Shown one piece after another: positions 8,525-16,354 of a stretch of 64,000 nt of DNA. Within the stretch, counting starts at the first letter, position 1. Each line of letters starts with the position of its first letter. The notes under the pieces were generated by a model. That model was not told where the DNA came from. It ran no database searches and saw only the letters and a list, made by a program, of their open reading frames with translations. The DNA is taken from NCBI RefSeq assembly GCF_018499875.1, contig NZ_JAHBAY010000011.1, positions 228,585 to 292,584 on the forward strand, in the 5' to 3' direction. This stretch comes from Kineosporia corallincola (GTDB lineage Bacteria; Actinomycetota; Actinomycetes; Actinomycetales; Kineosporiaceae). Made by a program: the position numbers and the translations under genes.

Positions 8525-8977
8525 GTGGACGCTCTTGATCGCGAAATTCTTGCGCAGGTGCAGGCCGACGGCCGCCTGACGCTCACCGAGCTGGCCGACC
8601 GGGTGGGCCTGAGCGTGTCACCGGCACAGCGGCGGCTGCGGGCGCTCGAACGGGACGGTGTGATCACCGGATACCGGGCCCAGCTCGACCCGGCCAGTGT
8701 CGGCCTGGGTTTCGAGGCGCTGGTCTTCGTCACGCTGAACGACAGCAGCGCGAACACGGTGGCGGCGTTCGAGCAGGCCGTGGTCGACATCCCGCACGTG
8801 GTGCAGGCACAGCGCCTGTTCGGCACGCCCGACTACCTGCTGCGGGTGGTGGCCACCGATCTGACCGGCTACCAGCGGCTCTACGACAGCGAGCTGGCCA
8901 CGCTGCCCGCGGTGCAGCGCCTGACCTCGACGCTGGTGATGAAGAGCGTGGTGGAGGGCCGCGGCCTGCCGTTGTAG
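8525..8977 (+). CDS. Lrp/AsnC-family transcriptional regulator
   Basis: A 150-residue regulator with an N-terminal winged helix-turn-helix (residues 4-60, L-T-E-L-A-D-R-V-G-L-S-V-S-P-A-Q-R-R) and a C-terminal RAM ligand-binding domain (about 70-145, with the family stretch 'VVATDLTGYQRLYDSELATL'). The start is GTG 8525. The length is typical. It probably senses an amino acid and controls both itself and the divergent LysE exporter through the palindrome at 8427-8447. A strong hairpin follows the stop. Confidence 0.95.
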   Translation: MDALDREILAQVQADGRLTLTELADRVGLSVSPAQRRLRALERDGVITGYRAQLDPASVGLGFEALVFVTLNDSSANTVAAFEQAVVDIPHVVQAQRLFGTPDYLLRVVATDLTGYQRLYDSELATLPAVQRLTSTLVMKSVVEGRGLPL

Positions 8978-8995
8978 ACGTTGCGGAAAATTGAG

Positions 8996-9030
8996 GACGA
9001 CGAGGAGCTCGTACGGAGCTCCTCGTCGTC
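8996..9030. terminator. Bidirectional terminator hairpin
   Basis: A perfect 15-base-pair stem (GACGACGAGGAGCTC and its complement) with a five-base loop lies between the convergent Lrp regulator and the GH114-like gene. It is followed by only a weak T-rich stretch, as is common in high-GC actinobacteria. Confidence 0.85.
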
Positions 9031-9047
9031 TTCAGGCGGGTTGTTCG

Positions 9048-10043
9048 TCAGCAGTTCTCGTAGTGGTAGGCCGAGTCGTCCGACGGCACCACGTCACGGT
9101 CGCGCAGGATCACCGAGATGTCTTCACCCTGCGCCTGGCAGGCCTGGGTGTAGGCGGACTCGTCGTTGTCGGTGTACTCGATCTCGTACACCTGGTCGCC
9201 GTAGATGTCGGTGTAGGCGTCACACTCGTCCCAGGCCTGGCACTCCTCGGCCACCGCGAAGTCGAAACCGGCTGTCTCGGCGTCACTCCGGTCGAGCTCG
9301 GCGGTGTTCTTCTGGGCGATGGCCAGGCCCGCGTCGTGCGCCCGGTCGGCCAGCAGCGCCGCGAAGGCCAGGTTGCCGGCCTTGGTCAGCAGCTTGTCGG
9401 AACGGGTGTAGGTGTCCAGGTTGTCCGGCTCGACGGCGTCGAAACCGGCTGCGGCGCAACCGTCGATCCACTCGCCCACGATGTCGGCCAGGGCCTCGCG
9501 ATTGGCCGCCGTGGAGGTGTCGATCAGGTACTCGCCCGGCCAGTCGGCGTCTTCGAACAGCTTGCCGTTCTTCTTCAGCAGCAGGTCTTCGTGGCTGCCG
9601 GTCCAGAAGTCGGCATCGCCCGGCTGCGTCTGGAAGGCGTTGACGTAGCAGATGTTGTATTTGCCCTGCGCCGGTTCCGCCTCGCGGTCGCGGTCGACGA
9701 TCTGCACCGAGCTCGCCGGGGTGTAGGCCCCACCGATCTGGTAGTCGAACTGGCCGTCGGCCGGAGGCAGTGTGACCTCGGAATCCGTTGCCGAGGAGGA
9801 GGTCTCGGCCGGTGTGGCGGTAGTGGTGCTGCTGGCGGTGCTGCTGGGTTTCGCCATGGCGGTGGCCGTGCTGCCGGCGGTGCTGCTGGAGGTGGGCGTG
9901 GAGCGGCCCGGGGTGGACCGGTCGTGCCCGCGCCACGGGTTGGCCGCGCTCGCCATGGTGTAGGAGCCGATGCCGACCAGGGCGACGACGGCGGCGACGG
10001 AGGCGACCGCCACCCGCTTACGGCTGCTGCGCTTGATGCTCAA
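9048..10043 (-). CDS. Secreted GH114-like (endo-alpha-1,4-polygalactosaminidase family) hydrolase
   Basis: A 331-residue secreted protein. The N-terminus (M-S-I-K-R-S-S-R-K-R followed by a hydrophobic core ending A-S-A-A) is a signal peptide. Residues 45-95 are a Ser/Thr-rich linker typical of secreted glycosidases. The remaining 235 residues form the GH114-type TIM barrel: the Q-I-G-G-A-Y-T-P segment, 'YNICYVNAFQTQ', the acidic strand 'GFDAVEPDNLD' that holds the likely catalytic Asp/Glu residues, and 'IAQKN'. Cysteines near the C-terminus could form disulphides. The likely action is on galactosamine-containing exopolysaccharide or cell-wall glycan. The family is clear; the substrate is inferred. 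Confidence 0.88.
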   Translation of the reverse strand: MSIKRSSRKRVAVASVAAVVALVGIGSYTMASAANPWRGHDRSTPGRSTPTSSSTAGSTATAMAKPSSTASSTTTATPAETSSSATDSEVTLPPADGQFDYQIGGAYTPASSVQIVDRDREAEPAQGKYNICYVNAFQTQPGDADFWTGSHEDLLLKKNGKLFEDADWPGEYLIDTSTAANREALADIVGEWIDGCAAAGFDAVEPDNLDTYTRSDKLLTKAGNLAFAALLADRAHDAGLAIAQKNTAELDRSDAETAGFDFAVAEECQAWDECDAYTDIYGDQVYEIEYTDNDESAYTQACQAQGEDISVILRDRDVVPSDDSAYHYENC

Positions 10044-10298
10044 TGCCTTTCCTCACCCGGAACACCCCGCCTCGGGCTGACCCCTGGCGACCGGTGCCGG
10101 GCCGACCACGTGGTGGTTCGCCGGCTGAGTGCTCCGTGACCTCTCCAGGCTAGGAAGCCGAATGAGAGCCGGAGGTTAAGTCCCGCCTAGGCTTTCGTGT
10201 GGTTGCCCGGAGAGCGGTCCGGAATTGCCCGAAAGGCCAGAAGATCGGTGCTGCCCTCTCGGCCTGCGGACGCCCGGGCGAGCCGATAGACATGCCAC

Positions 10299-11276
10299 AT
10301 GGTTAGACCGAACGGTTTACCCAGGCTCCGACGCGTTGCCGGGTTCCTCTTTCTCGCAATCCTTTTCGTCGTCTGCTGGTCGTCCGGCTTCGTCGGCGCC
10401 AAACTCGGTGCCCAGGACGCCGATGTGCTCACCGTGCTGATGTGGCGGTTCCTGCCGCTGGCCGCCGTGCTGATCCCGATCACCTGGGCGCGCCGCGAGC
10501 GGGTCGCCGTGCTGCGCCGCGACGAGCTTCCCCGCCAGATCGCGATCGGCGCCCTGTCTCAGTCCGGTTATCTGGTAACAGTTTACGGGGCGATCAGCCT
10601 CGGCGTCAGCTCCGGCACCACGGCCCTCGTCGACGGTGTGCAGCCGCTCGTGGTGGCGGCCTGCGCCGGTCCGCTGCTCGGGGTCGCGGTGACCGGCCGG
10701 CAGTGGCTGGGTCTGGCCCTCGGCCTGATCGGGGTGGTCGCCGTCACCTGGGCCGATGCCACGGCGCCGGGCGGCTCGGCCCCGGTCTGGGCCTACACGA
10801 TCCCGCTCGCCGGCATGCTCTGCCTGGTCGCGGCCACCTTCCTGGAGCGCCGGGCCCGTGCCCGGGTGCAGCCGCTGCACGTGCTCACGGTGCACTGCAC
10901 CACCTCGGCCGTGGTGTTCACCGGGCTGGCCGTGGCCGGTGGCGCGGCCACCGTGCCGGGCGACGCGCGGTTCTGGTTCTCCACCGCCTGGCTGGTGCTG
11001 TTCCCGACCTTCGGCGGGTACGGGCTCTACTGGCTGCTGCTCGACCGGGCCGGGGTCACCGTGGTGAACAGCCTGATGTTCCTGGTGCCGCCGGTCACCA
11101 CCGCGTGGGGCGCCGTGATGTTCGGCGAACCGGTCACCCGGCTCACGGTCGGCGGGCTGGCCCTGGCCCTGATCGCCACCTGGCTCGTGGTGCGGAACCA
11201 CGACCAGAACGAGAACCAGGGACGACGCGAGGCCGCACCGGACGAGGCCCGGCCGATGGTCGCCACCACCGACTGA
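10299..11276 (+). CDS. EamA/DMT-superfamily transporter
   Basis: A 325-residue membrane protein with ten hydrophobic segments arranged as two EamA repeats (residues about 15-140 and 160-295). The family start 'FVVCWSSGFVGAKLG' and the second-repeat end 'VPPVTTAWGAVMFGEPVT' are visible. The charged C-terminal tail of about 25 residues (NHDQNENQG) is cytosolic. Such proteins export metabolites or drugs; the substrate is not predictable. ATG 10299 is the first in-frame start and no strong Shine-Dalgarno sequence is visible. A short stem overlaps its stop codon. Confidence 0.92.
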   Translation: MVRPNGLPRLRRVAGFLFLAILFVVCWSSGFVGAKLGAQDADVLTVLMWRFLPLAAVLIPITWARRERVAVLRRDELPRQIAIGALSQSGYLVTVYGAISLGVSSGTTALVDGVQPLVVAACAGPLLGVAVTGRQWLGLALGLIGVVAVTWADATAPGGSAPVWAYTIPLAGMLCLVAATFLERRARARVQPLHVLTVHCTTSAVVFTGLAVAGGAATVPGDARFWFSTAWLVLFPTFGGYGLYWLLLDRAGVTVVNSLMFLVPPVTTAWGAVMFGEPVTRLTVGGLALALIATWLVVRNHDQNENQGRREAAPDEARPMVATTD

Positions 11277-11294
11277 GCTTCCGCCGGAAGGCTC
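11275..11294 (+). terminator. Possible terminator after EamA gene
   Basis: GAGC-TTCC, loop GCC, GGAA-G-GCTC forms an eight-base-pair stem with one bulged G. It overlaps the stop codon of the transporter gene. There is no T-tract. Confidence 0.4.
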
Positions 11295-11395
11295 GGCCAG
11301 GCTCTCGCTTCCCGATCCGGTCGAACACCGCCCGAAAATGTGATCTGGGATACAGGCGGCTTTTGCTATGTTCCCTGCCGGTAGCGTGAGCGGAG

Positions 11396-11896
11396 ATGCG
11401 TGAGCGACAACTGCGACGGCGCTGCCGTGCCCTGCTGCGGGAACTGGACGTGCCTCAGCCGTTCGGTTCGCGTGAGCTGTGCCGGTGCCTGTCCGCGCAC
11501 CGGGGGCGGCCGATCCGGCTGGTGCCGTTCCCGATCGAGTCGCCCGGCCCGTTCGGCATCTGGTTCAGCACCGACGCGGCCGACGTGATCATCTACCAGT
11601 CGCAGACCACCCCGGCCCACCAGGAGCACATCATTCTGCACGAGGTCGGCCACATCATCGCCGGTCACGACGGTGAGCAGCTGGCGGCGGGGGAGGCCGT
11701 GCGGGTGCACCGGCGCAGCGCCTACGACAACCGGCAGGAGCGCGAGGCGGAGCTGATCGCCACGATCCTGCACGAGTGGGCCGGGCGTTCCGACGGTCTC
11801 GGGTCGCGGGCAGCGGCCGACCCGGGGCTGGCCGGTCACGCCGCGGTGCTCGACCGGATCGGCCAGGCCCTGTCCGGCGGCGGTGGCCGGGGGTGA
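11396..11896 (+). CDS. ImmA/IrrE-type zinc metallopeptidase-like protein
   Basis: A 166-residue protein with the zinc-peptidase motif H-E-V-G-H (residues about 82-86, in I-I-L-H-E-V-G-H-I-I-A-G-H) and a downstream acidic stretch R-E-A-E-L-I-A that supplies the third ligand in this family. The N-terminal 40 residues are a basic helix pair (LRRRCRALLRELDVPQPF). ImmA/IrrE peptidases cleave XRE-type repressors. Here a XRE-type regulator lies 1.1 kb downstream and a MAB_1171c-type membrane protein is translationally coupled (GTGA overlap at 11893-11896), so the three probably work together. A GCTATGTT promoter-like element lies about 25 bases upstream of the start. Confidence 0.85.
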   Translation: MRERQLRRRCRALLRELDVPQPFGSRELCRCLSAHRGRPIRLVPFPIESPGPFGIWFSTDAADVIIYQSQTTPAHQEHIILHEVGHIIAGHDGEQLAAGEAVRVHRRSAYDNRQEREAELIATILHEWAGRSDGLGSRAAADPGLAGHAAVLDRIGQALSGGGGRG

Positions 11897-13092
11897 GAAC
11901 CGCACTCTCGGTCGCGATCGAGGTGGGGCTCTGGTGGGCGGTGGTGGTCAAGCTGCTGCACCTGCGGCGCACACCCGACGACCTGCCGCTGCGCGCGGTC
12001 ACCGGGCTCTACGTGTGTCTGGCGCTCGGGCCCCTGGCCGCCATGCCCGGGCTGCACGACCTGGTCGAAGACGCCGTTCCCGGACTCTCCCGGCTCCTGC
12101 TGAACCTGCTCACGGTGACCGCCACGTACTGCCTGATGGCCTTCTACGGCCACTCGGTCGGCGGCCCGGGCACCGCCTCCCGCCTGCGGCGCCGGCTGAT
12201 CGGCCTGCTCACGGTGCAGGCCGTGATGACGGTGGCCTGGGCCACCGCCCCGCTCCCGGTCCGGATCTCGCCGGCCGCCCTGGAGAACCTGGACGACCGG
12301 CACGGCGCCGTATTCACCGTCGCCGCACTGGGTTACATGGGCTACGGCCTGACCTACGCGTTCCGCTGGTCCATGGTCTACGCCCGGGCCGCGGGCCGGG
12401 TGCGGTTGCGCACCAGCCTGCGGATCGTCTCGGTGGCGCTGGCCTGCCTGCTCACCGCCTGCCTGACCAAGGCCGGGGTGGCCCTGGCCCTCGGCGTGGC
12501 CGAGGGGCTGACCACCGACGATCCGGTGCTGGTCGGTCTGAGCCGGGTCTACCCGACGCTGGTTCTGCTGGGCACGGTGCTGCTCGCCGTCGGCTTCTGC
12601 TACCCGGCCGTGGCCTCACTGCCCGGCCGGATCGTGCGCTCCGGTGAACGCCGTCGTCTCCACCGCCGGCTCGGCCCGCTCTCGCAGCGCATGCGCGACG
12701 CCTTCCCGCACCTGGTGCTGAGCCCGGGCGGTGCGGTGCTGCCGGGCTGGATGCCCTGGACCTACCGGGCCTACTACCGCCGTGTGATCGAGATCCGCGA
12801 CACGATGGTGCAACTCGCGCCCTACTACGACCCGGAACTGGCCACGGCCCAGGGGGCCGTGCCGGACGACGCCGCGCAGGTCCGGCTGATCGCCGTCCTC
12901 ACTTCGGACGCCCTGCGCCGCAAGACGCACGAGCTGCCGGTGCCGCACCCCTACCCGTTGCCCGCGCTCGGCGGCGACGACCTGGACTCGGACGCCCGCT
13001 GGCTGGCCCGGCTGGCCGCCGAGCTGGAGCGGCTGGAACGTCAGTCGGCGGAACCGGTCTCGTCGAGCACGTCGAGCATGCGCAGCACCTGA
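11893..13092 (+). CDS. MAB_1171c-family (DUF6545-like) integral membrane protein
   Basis: A 399-residue protein. Residues 1-245 contain about seven hydrophobic segments. Residues 250-399 form a soluble C-terminal domain with the family-typical 'HRRLGPLSQRMRDAFPHLVL', 'YRRVIEIRDTM' and 'LAPYYDPELA' segments. The GTG start at 11893 overlaps the stop of the peptidase gene in a GTGA junction, so the two are coupled; longer in-frame starts would overlap the peptidase gene. The molecular function of the family is unknown. Its regular association with ImmA-like peptidases and XRE regulators suggests a membrane sensor feeding proteolytic control of a repressor. The 3' end overlaps the convergent XRE gene by 52 bases. 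Confidence 0.85.
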   Translation: MRTALSVAIEVGLWWAVVVKLLHLRRTPDDLPLRAVTGLYVCLALGPLAAMPGLHDLVEDAVPGLSRLLLNLLTVTATYCLMAFYGHSVGGPGTASRLRRRLIGLLTVQAVMTVAWATAPLPVRISPAALENLDDRHGAVFTVAALGYMGYGLTYAFRWSMVYARAAGRVRLRTSLRIVSVALACLLTACLTKAGVALALGVAEGLTTDDPVLVGLSRVYPTLVLLGTVLLAVGFCYPAVASLPGRIVRSGERRRLHRRLGPLSQRMRDAFPHLVLSPGGAVLPGWMPWTYRAYYRRVIEIRDTMVQLAPYYDPELATAQGAVPDDAAQVRLIAVLTSDALRRKTHELPVPHPYPLPALGGDDLDSDARWLARLAAELERLERQSAEPVSSSTSSMRST

Positions 13093-13478
13093 CGCCGCAG
13101 CTGCGGGCTCATCTCGCCGGCCCGCATGGCGATGGCCCGCACCTGGTGGTCGGCCAGCGCGCGGCGCCACTCGATCTCCTCGGCGTCCTCGCCGAGCAGG
13201 TACGACGCGGTCACCGGGGCGTCGTGCGCGGCCCGGTGCGCGTCGAAGAACCGGGCGATCGCCCGCACCACGGCGATGGTCGGGTTGGTGTTGGCGCCCG
13301 AGCGCAGCGTGGCCAGGTAGACCCGGGACATCGTGGTGTCGTGCGAGTCGTCCTCGCTGATCGCCCGGGCCACGTGGGGGGTGGAGAACTCTCGCCACAC
13401 ACCCTTCTCGTCGCGCTGGCCGACGGTGGCGAAGAGCTCGTTCAGCCGGTCGGCGAAGACCGGTCGGTGATCGGACAT
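13041..13478 (-). CDS. XRE-like helix-turn-helix regulator
   Basis: A 145-residue protein. The N-terminal 80 residues resemble the atypical XRE domain found beside MAB_1171c genes (FADRLNELFATV, S-T-P-H-V-A-R-A-I, 'MSRVYLATLRSGANTNPTI', 'ARFF'). The C-terminal part (SYLLGEDAEEIEWRRAL) is helical. ATG 13478 is chosen because GGGGGG lies just upstream; an in-frame ATG 63 bases earlier lacks a ribosome site. It faces the peptidase/membrane-protein pair and is the likely target of the peptidase. Confidence 0.8.
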   Translation of the reverse strand: MSDHRPVFADRLNELFATVGQRDEKGVWREFSTPHVARAISEDDSHDTTMSRVYLATLRSGANTNPTIAVVRAIARFFDAHRAAHDAPVTASYLLGEDAEEIEWRRALADHQVRAIAMRAGEMSPQLRRQVLRMLDVLDETGSAD

Positions 13479-13929
13479 TTCACTAGCCCCCCGTCCAGTT
13501 CGTGGATGGCGATCAACGGTAAAGCAGAATGTATGCCTCAATCTTCACCATCGCGACCTCGTACAGTATATTTATCGCCAGTGGGGGGTACGGCTCTCCT
13601 GGGCCGGTAGTTGTGCAGGTCATGGTGGTCATCGCGGTTCCGGTGGGGGTTACCGCGGAGATCGGAGGGGCCAGGTCTGCGCGCTCGGGCTCGGGAGGCG
13701 CCCGCGGCCGCCGGTGCCGGGCCCGATCCGGAGGGGGATCGGGACTCCGGCAACCGGCGGCCACCGGTGCTCCTGCCTGCTGCTTCGGCGGTGCCGTGCG
13801 GGGAGTGCGCGAGGACCGTCAGGTGCACCCGTGGACCATCCGCACGGCTCCGGATCCGGACCCTGCTTCCGCAACCAACACCTTTAGTGAAAAGGTGTGG
13901 TTCGGCAGCCGCTGTCCTGGTGGGAGTAG
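13479..13929. other. Gene-poor divergent regulatory region
   Basis: No convincing gene lies here. An AT-rich island near 13524-13575, unusual for this genome, is a likely promoter zone for the XRE gene (minus) and possibly the lectin gene (plus). A perfect inverted repeat ACACCTTT - AGTGA - AAAGGTGT at 13878-13898 ends 31 bases upstream of the lectin start and may be an operator or attenuator stem. Confidence 0.5.
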
Positions 13930-14853
13930 ATGGTGGAAACTCGGGAACTGAGTTCCGAGCAACACACGGAGAGTGACCTCGATCTGGGCGAATCCGCCCC
14001 GGCCGGGCCTGGTTCCGAGCCGCACCACCGCCTGCCGTTCGGGGTGTCCGCCCGTGGTCTGAAGGGTGCGGCCGCGTTCGCCGGCTTCGTCGGCGTGGTG
14101 GTGGCCGCCGTGATCGGTGGTGCGCTGGCGGTCGACTCGGTCGCCCGGTTCGACGACTCGCGGTTGCAGGACGGCGCGATGGAGACGATTCCGCCGCCGA
14201 CCACCCCGGACTCCGCGGCGACGAGCACGCCTGAGGACGACGCGAAGACCGGCAGAACCGAGACCGCGGACGACACCCGCAAGACCGGTACCACCACGGC
14301 ATCGCAGAAGACCACGGCCGACGACAGCGCGAAGAGTTCCTCGGGCGGTGGCACCAGGAAGACGGCCACCAGCGACGCCGAGGAGGACGGGGCGGCACAG
14401 CCGAAGACCCGTCAGGTGGTGCACGTGGCCGGTCTGGGTGTGATCAAGAACCTGAATACCGGCCTGTGCGTGGATCTGCCGGACGCCGGGGTGCCCGCGG
14501 CGGGTGGCGCCATCAGCGAGTACGAGTGCATCCCGGGTGCGGGCGACAACCAGGACTTCCAGGCCGTCGAGGTCGGCGACCAGGTGTGGCTGCGCAACCT
14601 GAAGAGCAACTACTGCCTCGACCTGCCCGGCGCGGAGGCCGTCGACCCGCTGACCGTGGTGCTCGCCAGTCCCTGCGTGCAGGGCACCAGCGACAACCAG
14701 ATGTTCCAGGCGCGGGTGCAGGGCAAGGGTTTCGCGTTCGTCAACGTGAAGAGCGATCTGTGCCTCGACGTGGCCGACCCGGTGAACGGCAACCACAACC
14801 TGGTGCTGAACACCTGTTCCGGTGCGGGCAGCCAGGTCTGGGCGGTCAGCTGA
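13930..14853 (+). CDS. Membrane-anchored ricin-type (beta-trefoil) lectin protein
   Basis: A 307-residue protein with a cytosolic N-terminal 42 residues, one membrane segment (about residues 46-68, AAFAGFVGVVVAAVIGGALA), a long Thr/Ala/Asp/Lys-rich spacer (75-155) and a C-terminal beta-trefoil (about 160-307). The trefoil repeats are visible as 'NLNTGLCVDLPDAG', 'NLKSNYCLDLPGAE' and 'NVKSDLCLDVAD', each followed by N-Q or S-Q plus an aromatic or phenylalanine. This is the typical ricin B-chain sugar-binding pattern with paired cysteines. It probably binds cell-surface or environmental glycans. It lies upstream of a carboxypeptidase and a GH26 enzyme on the same strand, suggesting an envelope theme. 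Confidence 0.87.
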   Translation: MVETRELSSEQHTESDLDLGESAPAGPGSEPHHRLPFGVSARGLKGAAAFAGFVGVVVAAVIGGALAVDSVARFDDSRLQDGAMETIPPPTTPDSAATSTPEDDAKTGRTETADDTRKTGTTTASQKTTADDSAKSSSGGGTRKTATSDAEEDGAAQPKTRQVVHVAGLGVIKNLNTGLCVDLPDAGVPAAGGAISEYECIPGAGDNQDFQAVEVGDQVWLRNLKSNYCLDLPGAEAVDPLTVVLASPCVQGTSDNQMFQARVQGKGFAFVNVKSDLCLDVADPVNGNHNLVLNTCSGAGSQVWAVS

Positions 14854-14964
14854 CCCGGTCGGCTGAGTCGGTCGGGGCTGAGGAAACACGGTTGAAAGGT
14901 GGGAATGTGAGGCATTCGTGAGGATTGATGTCTCCTTTGCCGGGATTCCCCTAGTCTTCGCTGC

Positions 14965-16137
14965 GTGAACACCCGTCTGCGCACCATCAAGAAGCGCTAT
15001 GTCGCGATGGCCACGGCCGCCGTCGCCGTCGCCGCCGTGCCGGTGGTGCCCACCCTGGCCTCGGCCCAGCCGGTGGCGGCCACGGCGACCGCGCCGAAGC
15101 TGCTGGTCCCGGCCGGTCAGAAGGTGGCGGGGTCGACCGACATCTCCTGGCCGAGCTCGGGCCGCGCCCGCATCGAGGTGCCGGGCATCGGCACGATCGG
15201 CCAGAAGGGCAGCAGCACCGAGTCGGTGCCGATCGCCAGCATCACGAAAGTGATGACGGCGTACACGATTCTGAAAGACCACCCGCTGAAGTCCGGGGCC
15301 AAGGGCCCGAGCATCACGATCACCAAGGCCGACGTGAACTCGTACAACCGGCTCAAGGGTGAGGGCGCGGCCGTGGTCAAGGTGAAAGAAGGCACGAAAC
15401 TCACGCAGCGCCAGGCACTTCAGGGTCTGCTGATCCCGTCCGGCGCCAACATGGCCGAGACGCTGGCCCGCTGGGACGCCGGGTCCACCAGCAAGTTCGT
15501 CAACAGGATGAACGCCAATGCCAAGGCGCTGGGCCTGGACTCGACCAGTTTCGCCGACCCGACCGGGCTCAGCAGCGATTCCCGCAGCAGCACCGAGGAC
15601 CTGCTCGACCTGGCCACGGCGGTGATGAAGAAGGCGTCCTTCCGCGAGATCGTGAAGACCAAGAGCGTGAAGATCCCGCAGAACACGCTGAAGTCGACCA
15701 ACAAGCTGCTCGGTGCCAACGGCGTGGTCGGCATCAAGACCGGCACCACCTACGCCGCCGGAGGCTGCCTGCTGTTCGCGGCGACCGACACGGTGGCCGG
15801 CAAGACCCGCACGATCTACGGCGTCATGCTCGGCGCCCGCGGCTCCGCCTACTCCACCAACGCGCAGAAGTTCAGCAAGGCCATGGTGATCGACGCCCGC
15901 AGCGAGCTGCGGCAGGTCACGCTGGTGAAGAAGGGCAAGGCCGTGGTCTCGGTGACCAAGAGCGACGGCAAGACCTACAAGTACGGGGTGAAGAAGACCG
16001 TCACCGCGGCCGGCTGGTCGGGGCTGTCGTACAAGCTCAGCCTGCCCTCCGGGCTGGCGGCGGGACAGACCCCGAAGCAGCTGGTGATCAAGTCGGGGTC
16101 GGCCACGATCAAGGCCGCGCTGGTTCCTCTGAACTGA
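14965..16137 (+). CDS. D-alanyl-D-alanine carboxypeptidase (peptidase S11 family)
   Basis: A 390-residue secreted penicillin-binding protein that trims the terminal D-Ala of peptidoglycan pentapeptides. A signal peptide occupies residues 1-34 (basic n-region, Ala/Val core, A-S-A-Q cleavage). The active-site motifs are S92-I-T-K95 (SxxK), S159-G-A-N (in place of the usual SxN) and K258-T-G-T (KTG). The region after residue 300 is a Lys/Val-rich beta domain like the C-terminal domain of PBP5-type enzymes. No C-terminal amphipathic anchor is obvious. The GTG start at 14965 is the only start before the signal peptide. The SGAN variant deserves checking, since the Asn is one place later than in the standard motif. 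Confidence 0.92.
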   Translation: MNTRLRTIKKRYVAMATAAVAVAAVPVVPTLASAQPVAATATAPKLLVPAGQKVAGSTDISWPSSGRARIEVPGIGTIGQKGSSTESVPIASITKVMTAYTILKDHPLKSGAKGPSITITKADVNSYNRLKGEGAAVVKVKEGTKLTQRQALQGLLIPSGANMAETLARWDAGSTSKFVNRMNANAKALGLDSTSFADPTGLSSDSRSSTEDLLDLATAVMKKASFREIVKTKSVKIPQNTLKSTNKLLGANGVVGIKTGTTYAAGGCLLFAATDTVAGKTRTIYGVMLGARGSAYSTNAQKFSKAMVIDARSELRQVTLVKKGKAVVSVTKSDGKTYKYGVKKTVTAAGWSGLSYKLSLPSGLAAGQTPKQLVIKSGSATIKAALVPLN

Positions 16138-16153
16138 GTGCATTTAACGCACT
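16137..16153 (+). terminator. Weak hairpin after carboxypeptidase gene
   Basis: AGTGC - ATTTAAC - GCACT, followed by TT. The five-base-pair stem begins on the last base of the stop codon. It may be a weak terminator. The rest of the gap to 16354 is AT-richer than average but shows no riboswitch signature that I recognise. Confidence 0.35.
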
Positions 16154-16354
16154 TTCGGCAAAGGACGACGTCGGGTCGGCGGGCCCGGCGTTGTTACTTT
16201 TAGTCACGATCAAATTTTCGTCAAGCGAACGAAACGGGCCGATGCAGCCATTATCCTGCCGGTAAGTAATCAATCATCGTTCTGGTGACCCGCGAAATCG
16301 TTCCCCTGCGATCCGCTGAGTGAGGTCGCCGGGGCAGGAGGCCGGTGCCCGTCC

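Noticed and set aside
13529..13976. Possible small genes in the 13.5-13.9 kb gap
   Set aside because: Open frames exist in several phases, but none has a ribosome site, typical codon bias or recognisable product.
13819..16143. Minus-strand frame of 774 codons opposite the lectin and carboxypeptidase genes
   Set aside because: No motifs; the plus strand has signal peptides, trefoil repeats and SxxK/KTG motifs.
16138..16354. Riboswitch (c-di-AMP or c-di-GMP type) ahead of the GH26 gene
   Set aside because: Region is AT-richer than average but none of the conserved core elements of either class could be found.
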